From assembly GCF_000710035.2 (NCBI RefSeq), contig NZ_JMJJ01000001.1, positions 62,001 to 126,000 on the forward strand: 64,000 bases of DNA. The letters run 5' to 3'. This document shows positions 45,287-54,952 of this stretch, piece by piece. The notes under the pieces were generated by a model. That model did not search any database. It had not been told where the DNA came from and was given only the letters and a program-made list of their open reading frames with translations. The first letter of the stretch is position 1. Every line of letters begins with the position of its first letter. A program made the position numbers and the translations under genes. The stretch is from Pantoea ananatis LMG 2665 (lineage in GTDB: Bacteria > Pseudomonadota > Gammaproteobacteria > Enterobacterales > Enterobacteriaceae).

Positions 45287-47809
45287 ATGAATAAAGCCAC
45301 ATTATTGTTATTCTTCGCTTCGAGCCTGATTGCAGCCAGGGCAAGTCAGGCGGCTGATGCGCAAAATGACTATACGTTTGATCCTGCTTTAATCCGTGAA
45401 ATGATGCCGGGACAGGTTGCGATGCCCGTTGATTCACAGGATGCCTGGTTTCAGCCTGGCCGTTACGATGTCGATCTTTACCTCAATGGTAAGTTCCAGC
45501 AATCCACGGCTCTGCAAATCGTGCGCGCCGGAGGGCCGCTCTCCGTGTGTCTTACCTCGCCGTTTTATCGGGCGTTTGGCGTCAAAACCCCTTATCTGTC
45601 CGCCTTGAAGGCGGAAGACTGCGCACGGCCTGAGGCATTTTTGCCCGGCGCGACCGTCAACGTGAATACGGCAAGCTTACGCGTGGATGTGACCATTCCT
45701 CAGGCGATGCTGGTCCAGCGGCCCGTAGGCTATATCGCGCCCGAAAACCTGACGGCGGGCGATACCATGGCTTTCGTGAATTACAACCTTAACCAGTTTT
45801 ATTCCGATTATAAAAATGCGCAGCGTTTTGAATCCACCTATCTGGGCATTAACAGTGGTATGAACGTCGGGATGTGGCGTTTCCGTCAGCAGGGAAATTT
45901 CACCCATGACGAGTTCGGCAATCGCTGGCAAAGCGCCCGGGCCTGGGTGCAACGTGCGCTGCCCACTTTACGAAGTGAGGCGGGGATAGGGGAACTTTTC
46001 AGTAACGGTGACTTATTTACTGCTGTCAGTTTTAACGGCGTCAGTCTGGACTCTGACGATCGTATGCTGCCGGATTCTGTTCGGGGTTATGCCCCGGTGG
46101 TGCGCGGCGTGGCAAACAGTAATGCACGGGTAACAATCTGGCAGGGCAAGCAGCGGATATACCAGACAACCGTCCCGCCGGGTCCGTTTATCATCAATGA
46201 CCTGAGTCCGGTGAGCTATGGCGGCGATCTCAGCGTTGAGGTTCAGGAGTCTGACGGCAGCCTTCATCGATTTAGCGTGCCTTATGCGGTGTTACCGCAG
46301 TCGCTGCGTCCTGGCCGGACGGACTACAACTTTGCTGCCGGTAAAGTCAGGGATTACAGTAAATACAACGCCTTTACCGAATTAACCGTTAAGCACGGAC
46401 TGACCAACGCCATCACCCTTAATGGCGGCGTACGGCTGGGCCAACGCTATCATGCTTTGCTGGCCGGCGGCGTCTGGGCCTCTGACATCGGCGCAGTGGG
46501 ATTTAACAGCGCGTATTCTGAAGCCGATCTGAACGGCGGTGAGTCGACCCAGGGATGGCGTTACGCACTGAGTTACAGTCGAACCTTTCAGCCTACCAAT
46601 ACCACACTGACCTTTGCCGGATACCAGTATTCCACTCAGGGTTACCGGGATCTTAACGACGTGATTGCACTGAATAATGCAGAAACGCCCGGCCGCAACC
46701 TTATCAACAGCGAATATATGCAGCGTAACCGCCTGCAAATGACCCTTAATCAAACGCTGGGGCAGTGGGGCAATGTCTATCTCTCTGGCTCGAAGCAAAA
46801 TTACTATGATGGACGCTCCCGGACGACGCAGTTTCAGGTCGGCTATGGCACGGTGCTGCCCAAAAATATCGCGCTGAATATTTCGCTCTCCCGCCAGTAT
46901 TCGCGCAGAGCCTACTCAACCGATCCGCGCATGGCGGTGATGGCCCAGCATGCAGACGATACCTTTTATAAAGATACCCAGTTGCAGGTCAGCCTCTCTG
47001 TGCCGTTGGGCTCGGACGCCACCTCACCCTATCTGGCTCTGGGCGGCACGCGGGGAAGCCAGAACGGCAGTAACTACAACGCGTCGCTCAGCGGACTGAG
47101 CGGCGAGAGCGGCACCAGCTATAGCGTAAATGTGAATCGCGATCAGCAGCAACGTGATACGACGTTAAGTGGCAGCCTGGGCAAAAAGTTTTCAGAAGCC
47201 AGCGTGACCGGTACCGCATCGACCTCTTCGCGGTTTAACCAGATGTCCGTTAACGCGATGGGCGCAGCAGTGATCCACAGCGGCGGCGTGACGTTGGGCA
47301 ATTATCTCGGCGACACCTTCGCCCTTGTCGAAGCGAAAGGCGCCAGGAACGCCCACGTTCTCAACAGCCAGGGTACCGAGATCGACCGCTTCGGCTATGC
47401 CCTGGTGCCGTCGCTTAACCCCTATCACTACAACCGGATTTCGTTGGGAGCCGGCGGCAGCGATAGCCATGTTGAGATACAGGACAGCGAGAAAATCGTC
47501 GCGCCCTATGCCGGTGCGATGGTGAAGGTGTCGTTCAGAACCTTACGCGGTTATCCGCTCATGTTAAAGACCCGCACCAATCGCGATAACACGGTGCCGA
47601 TGGGCGCAGATCTGCTGGACGCGTCGGGCAATCGGGTGGGGACATTTGGTCAGGGCGGCAATGCCTGGTTGCGGGTGGCTAAAACTCAGGGGCAACTGAA
47701 GGCCGTCTGGGGAGAGGGCGCACAGTCATCCTGTTTAATTGATTACCGCATCCCGAAACCCAAGCCCGACGCGGTGATCACCTACGCGGATGCCGTCTGT
47801 CTTTTTTAG
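45287..47809 (+). CDS. Outer-membrane fimbrial usher
   Basis: 840 residues. After a signal peptide (ending SQAADA) comes the N-terminal chaperone-binding domain (FDPALIREM), then the 24-strand barrel with the plug domain around residues 230-320 (GYAPVVRGVANSNARVTI). Two C-terminal domains end in a cysteine pair (SSCLIDY and AVCLF). The ending resembles FimD/PapC ushers. It forms the secretion pore for pilus assembly. Downstream genes follow in close succession (15 and 2 bases). Confidence 0.94.
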   Translation: MNKATLLLFFASSLIAARASQAADAQNDYTFDPALIREMMPGQVAMPVDSQDAWFQPGRYDVDLYLNGKFQQSTALQIVRAGGPLSVCLTSPFYRAFGVKTPYLSALKAEDCARPEAFLPGATVNVNTASLRVDVTIPQAMLVQRPVGYIAPENLTAGDTMAFVNYNLNQFYSDYKNAQRFESTYLGINSGMNVGMWRFRQQGNFTHDEFGNRWQSARAWVQRALPTLRSEAGIGELFSNGDLFTAVSFNGVSLDSDDRMLPDSVRGYAPVVRGVANSNARVTIWQGKQRIYQTTVPPGPFIINDLSPVSYGGDLSVEVQESDGSLHRFSVPYAVLPQSLRPGRTDYNFAAGKVRDYSKYNAFTELTVKHGLTNAITLNGGVRLGQRYHALLAGGVWASDIGAVGFNSAYSEADLNGGESTQGWRYALSYSRTFQPTNTTLTFAGYQYSTQGYRDLNDVIALNNAETPGRNLINSEYMQRNRLQMTLNQTLGQWGNVYLSGSKQNYYDGRSRTTQFQVGYGTVLPKNIALNISLSRQYSRRAYSTDPRMAVMAQHADDTFYKDTQLQVSLSVPLGSDATSPYLALGGTRGSQNGSNYNASLSGLSGESGTSYSVNVNRDQQQRDTTLSGSLGKKFSEASVTGTASTSSRFNQMSVNAMGAAVIHSGGVTLGNYLGDTFALVEAKGARNAHVLNSQGTEIDRFGYALVPSLNPYHYNRISLGAGGSDSHVEIQDSEKIVAPYAGAMVKVSFRTLRGYPLMLKTRTNRDNTVPMGADLLDASGNRVGTFGQGGNAWLRVAKTQGQLKAVWGEGAQSSCLIDYRIPKPKPDAVITYADAVCLF

Positions 47810-47823
47810 AATCTGAGGTATAA

Positions 47824-49107
47824 ATGATGAAGCGCATTTTAGCGGTAATAACAGTATTTTTTTGGACGGTGTGGCTCCCGGCTCACGCGACCTGCACGCG
47901 TATACAGCCGGTCGATCAAGGCTGTGATGCCTGTGGTGCGCCCCTGAATTTCGGCAATATCGGGTTAATGAATCTTCGCTATCAGCCCGCCGGCACCGTG
48001 CTGGCCCGTTCGGTGTTTCGGGTGGTGCCGTCTGTGGCTAACAATAATCCCGATCGCGTGTTGTACGAGTGTGACCTTGCTGATAAAGACCAACTGTTTG
48101 AAGTCTTCGCCACCAACGGTGACAGCAACGTTGGCGGTGCCTGGGACATGGGGAACAACTATTTCCAGACCTATTTTCCTTTTACCGCATTAAAGCTGGT
48201 TCACGTGCGCAGCGGTAAGCCTTTTACCCGTATCTGGCAAAAAGTGCCGCTCACGCAGTATGAGATAGACGGGAACAAAATCAAGATCAGGGGGCGCGAT
48301 TTCAGCCCCATCAGCGCGGAGCTCATTCGTACCGACAGCAACAACCGCACGCCCGGTTACGCGTCATGGGGCTGCCCCTGGGCGGCAGCCGATAATTATA
48401 CCGGCGCATACAGTTGTAATCAGCCCAATGGCTATGTGGTGTTTATGGGGCCGGGAATGAATGTGCCCGAAGCGGGTCAGGACAGCTGGAACCATTTTGA
48501 AACCTGGGGTTCCGGACGTTATATGGCCTTTGGGATGAATACCGCGCCGGTCGCCACCCTGACGCAAAATATGACCCAGGGCTGTCGGGTGGAAAATTAT
48601 ACCGCAAACGTCATTTTCCCTGGCATCAGCATCAACGGGCTTAATGAAGGCCAGGCCGTGACAGCGCCGCTCAGCATTACCCTGGCCTGTGCAAACGGGA
48701 CCGAGAACATCTCGGGTATTAACTCAGGCCAGCTCTCTCTGGGCTTCCAGCCAAGTTACGCGGCTTGGCTGCAGGCCGAGCAACTGAGTTTGACGACGGC
48801 AGGCGGTATCTCGCGCTACCTGGTGTCCGATCGCTATGACAGCGATCCTTCACTGGCAAAAGGCGTCGGCATTCAGTTACAGACGTCCAGTGGTCAGCCT
48901 GTCTCCTTTTTGAGCTGGAGCAGCTTCAGCAGTAATGCGGGCTGGCGGCCGGTACTGGAAGACGCGCAGGTTATCAGCGGTGGCCAGCAGAGTGACGAAA
49001 AGCTGTACCAGCGTACGTTCAGTGCCCGTCTTGCAAAGATTCCCGGTCAAACAGTGACGGCGGGCCGTGTCGATGCGACCGCATCCATCCTTATTCGGCT
49101 GCAATAA
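47824..49107 (+). CDS. Two-domain fimbrial tip adhesin
   Basis: 427 residues, ATG at 47824 after GAGG. Signal peptide ends PAHA. The N-terminal half is cysteine-rich (CTRIQPVDQGCDACG, YECD, WGCPWAAADNYTGAYSCN) and probably forms the receptor-binding lectin-like domain; the C-terminal half (from about 265, GCRVENYTANVIFPG onward) is a pilin domain for attachment to the fibre. The layout is that of FimH/MrkD/StbD-type tip adhesins. The ligand cannot be told from the sequence. It overlaps nothing but lies 2 bases before the second chaperone. Confidence 0.82.
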   Translation: MMKRILAVITVFFWTVWLPAHATCTRIQPVDQGCDACGAPLNFGNIGLMNLRYQPAGTVLARSVFRVVPSVANNNPDRVLYECDLADKDQLFEVFATNGDSNVGGAWDMGNNYFQTYFPFTALKLVHVRSGKPFTRIWQKVPLTQYEIDGNKIKIRGRDFSPISAELIRTDSNNRTPGYASWGCPWAAADNYTGAYSCNQPNGYVVFMGPGMNVPEAGQDSWNHFETWGSGRYMAFGMNTAPVATLTQNMTQGCRVENYTANVIFPGISINGLNEGQAVTAPLSITLACANGTENISGINSGQLSLGFQPSYAAWLQAEQLSLTTAGGISRYLVSDRYDSDPSLAKGVGIQLQTSSGQPVSFLSWSSFSSNAGWRPVLEDAQVISGGQQSDEKLYQRTFSARLAKIPGQTVTAGRVDATASILIRLQ

Positions 49108-49108
49108 C

Positions 49109-49864
49109 ATGAAAACGTTTTTTTGGTTAGTTATGTCTGTCGCGATTCATGCCCATGCCGCAGTGATTCCACAGCAAAGCCGGCTCATCTTTCATCCTGG
49201 CGAGGTACAAATTCCGTTGCTGTTGGTCAACAGTGGTGACGCGCCTGTACTGATCCAGACCTGGATAGACGGCGGTTCACCGGAACGATCACCCGGCAGT
49301 AAAGCCTTTCCCTTTGTTGCGCTTCCCGGCGTTTTTACGCTGAATAAAGATGAAAAAAAGCAGATTGCGGTTCTGCGCACCGAGCTGGCCGCACAGCTGC
49401 CAAAGGATCGGGAATCCCTGTACTGGCTCAATCTTTACGAGATCAGCGCAGTGAAAAAAAGCACGCTACGGGCGGACAACGACAAGATCAGCATGGCGCT
49501 GAACACTCAGCTTAAAGTGATTAACCGGCCGTTCACGGACATTACGCCCTTTGCGGCACGGGTAAACGCGGTCACCTTTCAGGTAAGAAAAAAGCAGGGA
49601 CAGTTTTTTATTCAGGCCATGAATCATAGCCGTTACTTTTTTACGCCGGGAAAAATGACGGTGACGGCAGGGGGGAAACGTTATCCCGTTTATCTGGACG
49701 GGGATAAAACGCTGGCACCTTTCACCCATAAAGAATATCCCCTCATGGGTGATGAGCCGCCTTTAGCCACAGGTGAGGGCAGCCTTAACTTTACCGCGCT
49801 GGACGATCAGGGTAATCCTCAGGTTTTCACGGCAACGCTGAGTCAGGCTTCGGCTTCCCCGTAA
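49109..49864 (+). CDS. Periplasmic fimbrial chaperone (second)
   Basis: 251 residues, ATG at 49109 one base after the adhesin stop. Signal peptide ends HAHA. PapD-like family marks are LLLVNSGDAPVLIQTWID, FPFVALPGVF, LPKDRESLYWLNLYEIS and NTQLKVINRP. It differs considerably from the first chaperone, so it may be dedicated to the adhesin just upstream rather than to the major pilin; this division of labour is inferred. Last gene of the operon, before a strong hairpin. Confidence 0.88.
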   Translation: MKTFFWLVMSVAIHAHAAVIPQQSRLIFHPGEVQIPLLLVNSGDAPVLIQTWIDGGSPERSPGSKAFPFVALPGVFTLNKDEKKQIAVLRTELAAQLPKDRESLYWLNLYEISAVKKSTLRADNDKISMALNTQLKVINRPFTDITPFAARVNAVTFQVRKKQGQFFIQAMNHSRYFFTPGKMTVTAGGKRYPVYLDGDKTLAPFTHKEYPLMGDEPPLATGEGSLNFTALDDQGNPQVFTATLSQASASP

Positions 49865-49874
49865 AATAACCGTA

Positions 49875-49904
49875 CGCGGGTGCCCCTATTGTCTGGCACC
49901 CGCG
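49875..49904. terminator. Strong hairpin between the fimbrial operon and the reductase gene
   Basis: 10-bp perfect stem CGCGGGTGCC/GGCACCCGCG with a 10-base loop, midway between convergent genes, so it can serve both directions. No marked T-run. Confidence 0.7.
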
Positions 49905-49909
49905 AGTGA

Positions 49910-50911
49910 TCAGTAAACCATGACAACCTTGCCGCGCATATGGCCTTCCAGCACGCGCTGGTGAGCGGTCTCAAGCGTTTCCACACTCAGGCCATGAAGC
50001 GTTTCGTTGAGTGTACTTTGCAGCTTGCCTTCGTCCAGCAGGCTGGCGACGGTATTGAGGATTTCACCCTGCTGCGCCATGTCTGGCGTGTTGTACATGC
50101 TGCGCGTATACATGAACTCAAAATGCAGTGCGGCGCTTTTTAACTTCAGTTGATCCATCGACAGCGGATGTTCATTCTCGACGATGGTGCAGATATGGCC
50201 CTGAGGGGCGATGAGCTGGCTCATGGTTTCCCAATGGCCGTCGGTGTCGTTAAGGCAGAAAATATAATCGACCTGTTTGATACCGTGCTTTTCCAGCTCC
50301 CCAACCATGTCTTTGTAGTTAATGACAAGGTCTGCCCCGCGATCGCGGCACCACTGGGCGGAATCTTCCCGTGAGGCGGTGGCAATCACTTTGGCTTTGC
50401 TGCGCATTTTTGCCAGCGGAATGGCCAGCGAACCGACGCCGCCAGCGCCGCCCACGACAAGCAGTGTTTGATCTTCACGTGCGGCGGCCATATCCAGCCG
50501 TTCAAACAGGCCTTCCCATGCGGTCAGCGCCGTCAGGGGAATAGCGGCAGAAGCCGCCCAGTCGAGGGTTTTCGGTTTGTGGCCGGTGATGCGTGAATCG
50601 ACCAACTGCTCCGTACTGTTGCTGCCCGGGCGGGTAATATCGCCCGCGTAGTAAACCTCATCGCCTGGCTTAAAGCCGCTGACTTTGCTGCCGGTTTCCA
50701 GTACCACACCGCTGGCATCCCAGCCAAGAATACGCGGCACCTGTAAACCATTTTTGATCGCCCCTTTGTGGACTTTGGTATCCACCGGGTTGACCGAGGC
50801 GGCTTTCACCTGGACGCGCAGGTCATATTCGCCAGGCGTGAGGGTTTCTGGAAAAATTTCGACGAAGTTTTTTGGGTTTTCGGGATCGACGGCAATCGCG
50901 CGAACAGACAT
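49910..50911 (-). CDS. Quinone-oxidoreductase-like NADPH alcohol dehydrogenase
   Basis: 333 residues, medium-chain dehydrogenase lacking zinc ligands in the usual positions. PRILGWDASGVV, then the NADPH Rossmann motif LVVGGAGGVGSLAIPLA at about 150 and INYKD. This is the zinc-independent quinone oxidoreductase branch (ZADH/QOR-like). It probably reduces quinones or electrophilic enones in the cytosol. Divergent from the LysR gene 95 bases away, which likely controls it. RBS AGGAG before ATG 50911. Confidence 0.85.
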   Translation of the reverse strand: MSVRAIAVDPENPKNFVEIFPETLTPGEYDLRVQVKAASVNPVDTKVHKGAIKNGLQVPRILGWDASGVVLETGSKVSGFKPGDEVYYAGDITRPGSNSTEQLVDSRITGHKPKTLDWAASAAIPLTALTAWEGLFERLDMAAAREDQTLLVVGGAGGVGSLAIPLAKMRSKAKVIATASREDSAQWCRDRGADLVINYKDMVGELEKHGIKQVDYIFCLNDTDGHWETMSQLIAPQGHICTIVENEHPLSMDQLKLKSAALHFEFMYTRSMYNTPDMAQQGEILNTVASLLDEGKLQSTLNETLHGLSVETLETAHQRVLEGHMRGKVVMVY

Positions 50912-51006
50912 GGTTTATCTCCTGTAGTGTTTTCTCAAGTGTAGAACCCTGAGGCGATACTGATAAGATGGACAATCGTTATTAGCGTGTTCGTCTGAGG
51001 TGAACA

Positions 51007-51903
51007 ATGGCGTTTCGTCAGTGGCAGGATATGGCGCTGTTTGCGTTAGTGGCAGAGTGTGGCAGTTTTACCGCCGCGGCAGAACGGGCGGGCTTACCCA
51101 AATCCAGCGTCAGTCAGCGCATCAGCCAGCTTGAACAGCGGCTGGGCATTCGCCTGTTAAACCGCACCACGCGCCAGTTAAACCTGACGTTTGCGGGCGA
51201 ACGCTACCTGCTGCATTGCCAGGAGATGATGCAGGCCAGCGAACGTGCTGAGCAGGCTATTGCCAGTCTGCGGGAAAATCCCAGCGGTCGCCTGCGCATT
51301 ACCAGCCCGGCGGGTATTGGCGCAACCTTACTGGCCCGCTGCAACGCCGCGTTTTTACGGCGCTATCCGGATGTGACGCTGGATATTTCCATTTCGGATG
51401 ATATCCGCGATCTGGTGCAGGACGGTTTTGATCTGGCCTTGCGCACCGGCCAGCCGCAGGAGTCGTCTCTGATTGGTCGGCGCGTTGGCTACTGCCAGCG
51501 CTCGCTGGTGGCCGCGCAAGCCTATCTCGATCAGCATCCTCCGGTGACCCATCCTCAGCAGTTAGCCGCGCACCGTTGCATTGCGCACCGGGCCTGGAAC
51601 GAGTGGGTGCTAAAACGGCACGATCAGTATCACCGTTGGCTGCTCCCGCCTGCACACCTCACTGACAATTTACTGTATGCACGCGAATCGGCGTTGGGCA
51701 GTGCCGGTATTACGCTTCTGCCGCGCTTTTTAATCGACGGAGAGATGCATGATGCGCGCCTTGTGCAGGTCTTGCCGGAATGGGAAATGGAGGGGAATGA
51801 ACTGTGGCTGGTGTATCCCAGCCGAAAACTGAACTCGCCTGCGCTGATGAAGTACATTGAATTTGCGTTGCAGTCGCCGGTGTTTCGCGAATTCTACCAC
51901 TGA
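51007..51903 (+). CDS. LysR-family transcriptional regulator
   Basis: 298 residues. The N-terminal winged helix reads FALVAECGSFTAAAERAGLPKSSVSQRISQLEQRLG, followed by the substrate-binding domain RLRITSPAGIGATLL to the end. Divergent from the reductase-like gene, as is typical of LysR regulators acting on a neighbour in the shared gap. The tail ends FREFYH and the gene is followed by the ettA terminator. Confidence 0.88.
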   Translation: MAFRQWQDMALFALVAECGSFTAAAERAGLPKSSVSQRISQLEQRLGIRLLNRTTRQLNLTFAGERYLLHCQEMMQASERAEQAIASLRENPSGRLRITSPAGIGATLLARCNAAFLRRYPDVTLDISISDDIRDLVQDGFDLALRTGQPQESSLIGRRVGYCQRSLVAAQAYLDQHPPVTHPQQLAAHRCIAHRAWNEWVLKRHDQYHRWLLPPAHLTDNLLYARESALGSAGITLLPRFLIDGEMHDARLVQVLPEWEMEGNELWLVYPSRKLNSPALMKYIEFALQSPVFREFYH

Positions 51904-51914
51904 AGAAAAGAGAA

Positions 51915-51934
51915 GGGCGGCATCGCTGCCGCCC
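51915..51934 (-). terminator. Terminator after ettA
   Basis: 8-bp perfect stem GGGCGGCA/TGCCGCCC with a TCGC loop; on the minus strand it exits into TTCTCTTTTCTTC. It starts 6 bases past the ettA stop. Confidence 0.8.
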
Positions 51935-51939
51935 CTGTG

Positions 51940-53607
51940 TTACTTAATAATACGCTTGTACTTAATACGCTTCGGCTCCAGCGCATCCGCGCCCAGCGTG
52001 CGTTTCTTGTACTCTTCGTATTCGGTAAAGTTACCTTCGAAGAACTCGATCTTGCCTTCATCCTGGTAATCCAGAATGTGGGTCGCGATACGGTCAAGGA
52101 ACCAACGGTCATGCGAGATCACCATGGCGCAGCCAGGGAACTCAAGCAGGGCGTTTTCCAGCGCGCGCAGGGTTTCAATGTCCAGGTCGTTGGTTGGCTC
52201 ATCGAGCAGCAGCATGTTGCCGCCAACCTGCAGCAGTTTTGCCAGATGCAGACGACCACGCTCACCACCGGACAGCTCGCCGACACGTTTGCCCTGATCC
52301 ACGCCTTTAAAGTTAAAGCGTCCGACATAGGCACGGCTTGGCATTTCAGTGTTGCCGATGCGCATAATGTCCTGACCGCCGGAGACTTCTTCCCATACGG
52401 TTTTGGCATTATCCATGCTGTCACGGAACTGATCGACAGAAGCCAGCTTCACGGTTTCACCCAGCACAATCTCGCCGGAGTCCGGCTGTTCCTGACCGGA
52501 CATCATGCGGAACAGCGTTGATTTACCGGCGCCGTTCGGGCCGATGATGCCGACGATGGCGCCTTTCGGTACGGAGAACGACAGGCCGTCAATCAGGACG
52601 CGGTCACCGTAGGATTTACGCAGGTTGCTGACTTCCAGCACTTTGTCACCCAGGCGGGCACCCGGCGGAATAAACAGCTCGTTGGTTTCGTTACGTTTCT
52701 GGTAGTCGGTGTTGTTCAGTTCTTCAAAGCGAGCCAGACGGGCTTTGCCTTTAGACTGCTGGCCTTTTGGCCCTTTACGTACCCACTCCAGCTCTTTCTC
52801 GATGGATTTACGACGTGCGGCTTCGGAAGAGGCTTCCTGTGCCAGACGGGCATCTTTCTGCTCCAGCCATGAGGAGTAGTTACCTTCCCACGGAATACCT
52901 TCGCCGCGGTCCAGTTCCAGAATCCAGCCAGCAACGTTATCCAGGAAGTAGCGGTCGTGCGTAATCGCTACCACGGTCCCTTCGAAGTCGTGCAGGAAGC
53001 GCTCCAGCCAGGCGACAGATTCGGCATCCAGGTGGTTCGTCGGTTCGTCCAGCAGCAGCATGTCGGGCTTTTCCAACAGCAGGCGGCACAGCGCGACACG
53101 GCGACGTTCACCACCAGACAGGTTTGCGACTTTTGCGTCCCAGTCCGGCAGGCGCAGGGCATCGGCGGCGCGTTCCAGCTGCGTGTTCAGGTTATGACCA
53201 TCATGTGCCTGAATGATCTCTTCCAGACGTCCCTGCTCGGCAGCCAGCTTATCGAAATCCGCATCTTCTTCAGCGTATAAGGCATAAACCTCATCAAGAC
53301 GTTTCAGCGCACCGACCACTTCGGACAGGGCTTCTTCAACGGACTCGCGCACGGTGTGCTCAAGGTTAAGCTGCGGTTCCTGTGGCAGGTAGCCGATTTT
53401 AATACCGGGCTGTGGGCGAGCTTCACCTTCGATATCTTTATCAATACCGGCCATGATGCGCAGCAGCGTAGATTTACCCGCACCGTTCAGGCCGAGTACA
53501 CCAATTTTCGCGCCGGGGAAAAAGCTAAGGGAGATGTTCTTGAGAATATGTCGCTTGGGCGGAACTACTTTGCCGACGCGATGCATGCTATAGACGAATT
53601 GAGCCAC
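51940..53607 (-). CDS. ettA: Energy-dependent translational throttle EttA (ABC-F)
   Basis: 555 residues, the E. coli length, from a GTG. Two nucleotide-binding domains: Walker A GLNGAGKST and GPNGAGKST, signatures LSGGERRRV and LSGGERGRL, and Walker B MLLLDEPTN twice. The linker between them carries the ARLARFEEL arm region, and the toe/arm insertion is present. ABC-F proteins have no membrane part; EttA binds the ribosomal E site and gates elongation by ATP/ADP ratio. In E. coli it lies directly after nadR. Confidence 0.95.
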   Translation of the reverse strand: MAQFVYSMHRVGKVVPPKRHILKNISLSFFPGAKIGVLGLNGAGKSTLLRIMAGIDKDIEGEARPQPGIKIGYLPQEPQLNLEHTVRESVEEALSEVVGALKRLDEVYALYAEEDADFDKLAAEQGRLEEIIQAHDGHNLNTQLERAADALRLPDWDAKVANLSGGERRRVALCRLLLEKPDMLLLDEPTNHLDAESVAWLERFLHDFEGTVVAITHDRYFLDNVAGWILELDRGEGIPWEGNYSSWLEQKDARLAQEASSEAARRKSIEKELEWVRKGPKGQQSKGKARLARFEELNNTDYQKRNETNELFIPPGARLGDKVLEVSNLRKSYGDRVLIDGLSFSVPKGAIVGIIGPNGAGKSTLFRMMSGQEQPDSGEIVLGETVKLASVDQFRDSMDNAKTVWEEVSGGQDIMRIGNTEMPSRAYVGRFNFKGVDQGKRVGELSGGERGRLHLAKLLQVGGNMLLLDEPTNDLDIETLRALENALLEFPGCAMVISHDRWFLDRIATHILDYQDEGKIEFFEGNFTEYEEYKKRTLGADALEPKRIKYKRIIK

Positions 53608-53845
53608 GTTGTATTGAGCCTCTGGGTCTGTTTGTCGTTTGGATGATGTCGAAGTTTAGCCTTTTTCGCCGCCTATTCACAGCCGATGCGCCGGGATAAT
53701 TCCGCGCAGTCGTGCAGTCAGGCGTAACTGTTTGATTTGTGTCCGCTGTCAGATGGAGCAGCAAACGGCCGCCTTAGCGCAGCGCGTCTGCTGTCCGCGA
53801 CGAGAATTTAGCAATAGCCTGTTGCCGCCGCGTGACAGAAAAGCG

Positions 53846-54616
53846 TCAAGGAAGGCGGACGGGAATGTGCTGTTGGGTTAACCACTCACGCAGGGCGGGT
53901 TCGGGCGCGCTGTCGCTGACCAGTAAATCAAAGCGGGCGAGCTCGCCAATGCGCGCGGGCAGCACTTTGCCATATTTGCTGCTGTCGGCAACCAAAATAC
54001 GTTGGCGGGCGCGCAGCATGGCATGGTGTTTCATCGGCAGCTCGTTGAGGTTGTAGCAGGTCGCTCCCTGATCCCGATCTACGCCAGCCGCAGAGATAAA
54101 CGCCAGGCTGGGACACAGGTCATCCAGAATGGAATGGCCGCCGACGGGCGTGAATAAGGCATTGTCTGCATGAAATTCCCCGCCGCTCAGGATCACGTTG
54201 CAGGCGGGTTTTTCTTTCAGCGCGAGAAAGGTATTCATGGCACAGCAGATGGCGGTAAAGGGCAGCTCATCCGGAATCGCATCCACGACATAGGGCAGGG
54301 TGGTGCCGCAGTCGAAAAACACCGTGTCGTTTTCACTAATCAGGCTGGCTGCTGCCTGAGCGAGCCGCTGCTTGCGGGCCGCATTTTGGCCATGTTGATC
54401 GGAGATGAAATAGTGTCCGGCGTGGTTTCGGGGATCGCTCACAATATAACCGCCCAACAATACCACGCTCGATGTCGGTTCACTTAAGTCCCGACGCACG
54501 GTCATTTCGGAGACGTCCAGCAGCTGTGCGGCATCTTTCAGATGTAATTTATCGGTGCGCTTAAGTGCCAGAGCCAGTTTGCGAATGCGTTCGTCGCGGC
54601 GGGTTTCCATTGTCAT
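53846..54616 (-). CDS. deoR: DeoR-family repressor of the deoxyribose locus (DeoQ-like)
   Basis: 256 residues from the ATG at 54616 (AGG seven bases before); an upstream alternative at 54649 is less likely. The HTH reads KLHLKDAAQLLDVSEMTVRRDL, followed by a sensor domain with FFDCGTTLP, SGGEFHADNALF and ADSSKYGKV. It aligns along its length to E. coli DeoR as remembered. In Salmonella the homologue beside deoKPX is named DeoQ and that context fits better; the E. coli-like symbol is kept for recognition. It is divergent from deoK, and the gap holds two operators. Confidence 0.85.
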   Translation of the reverse strand: MTMETRRDERIRKLALALKRTDKLHLKDAAQLLDVSEMTVRRDLSEPTSSVVLLGGYIVSDPRNHAGHYFISDQHGQNAARKQRLAQAAASLISENDTVFFDCGTTLPYVVDAIPDELPFTAICCAMNTFLALKEKPACNVILSGGEFHADNALFTPVGGHSILDDLCPSLAFISAAGVDRDQGATCYNLNELPMKHHAMLRARQRILVADSSKYGKVLPARIGELARFDLLVSDSAPEPALREWLTQQHIPVRLP

Positions 54617-54848
54617 TTCTGAACCTGTATTCCTTGAAGAAGACGTCATACGTCAGTGCCTGTCACATTGTTATCGCGCAATTAAATTTACCTGAAATCG
54701 ACGTGGTTTTATTGAGGCTGTGACAAATTTCAAAAAATATAAGGTGTTGCGTGCTCACCGGGTAAGATTTTTCATCTTACCCGCAATGTTATTACCCCGC
54801 AAACCTGCACTAAAGCTAAGAATAACGCACCGTTCAGATAGCTGATTT

Positions 54849-54864
54849 TGTTATAATAGTAACA
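54849..54864. promoter_or_regulatory. DeoR-type operator, upstream copy
   Basis: TGTTATAATAGTAACA: the TGTTA/TAACA arms at the spacing of the known E. coli DeoR operator TGTTAGAATTCTAACA. Confidence 0.75.
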
Positions 54865-54912
54865 TCTGGAGGGCAGAAAATCCGATAAATTGCGGAATAA
54901 TGTCACGTTAAA

Positions 54913-54928
54913 TGTGAAATTTATCACA
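54913..54928. promoter_or_regulatory. CRP site of the deoK operon
   Basis: TGTGA-AATTTA-TCACA, perfect half-sites at the standard 6-base spacing, between the two operators and 68 bases before deoK. Confidence 0.82.
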
Positions 54929-54952
54929 TATTAAACGCCGGTGAATTGGTAG

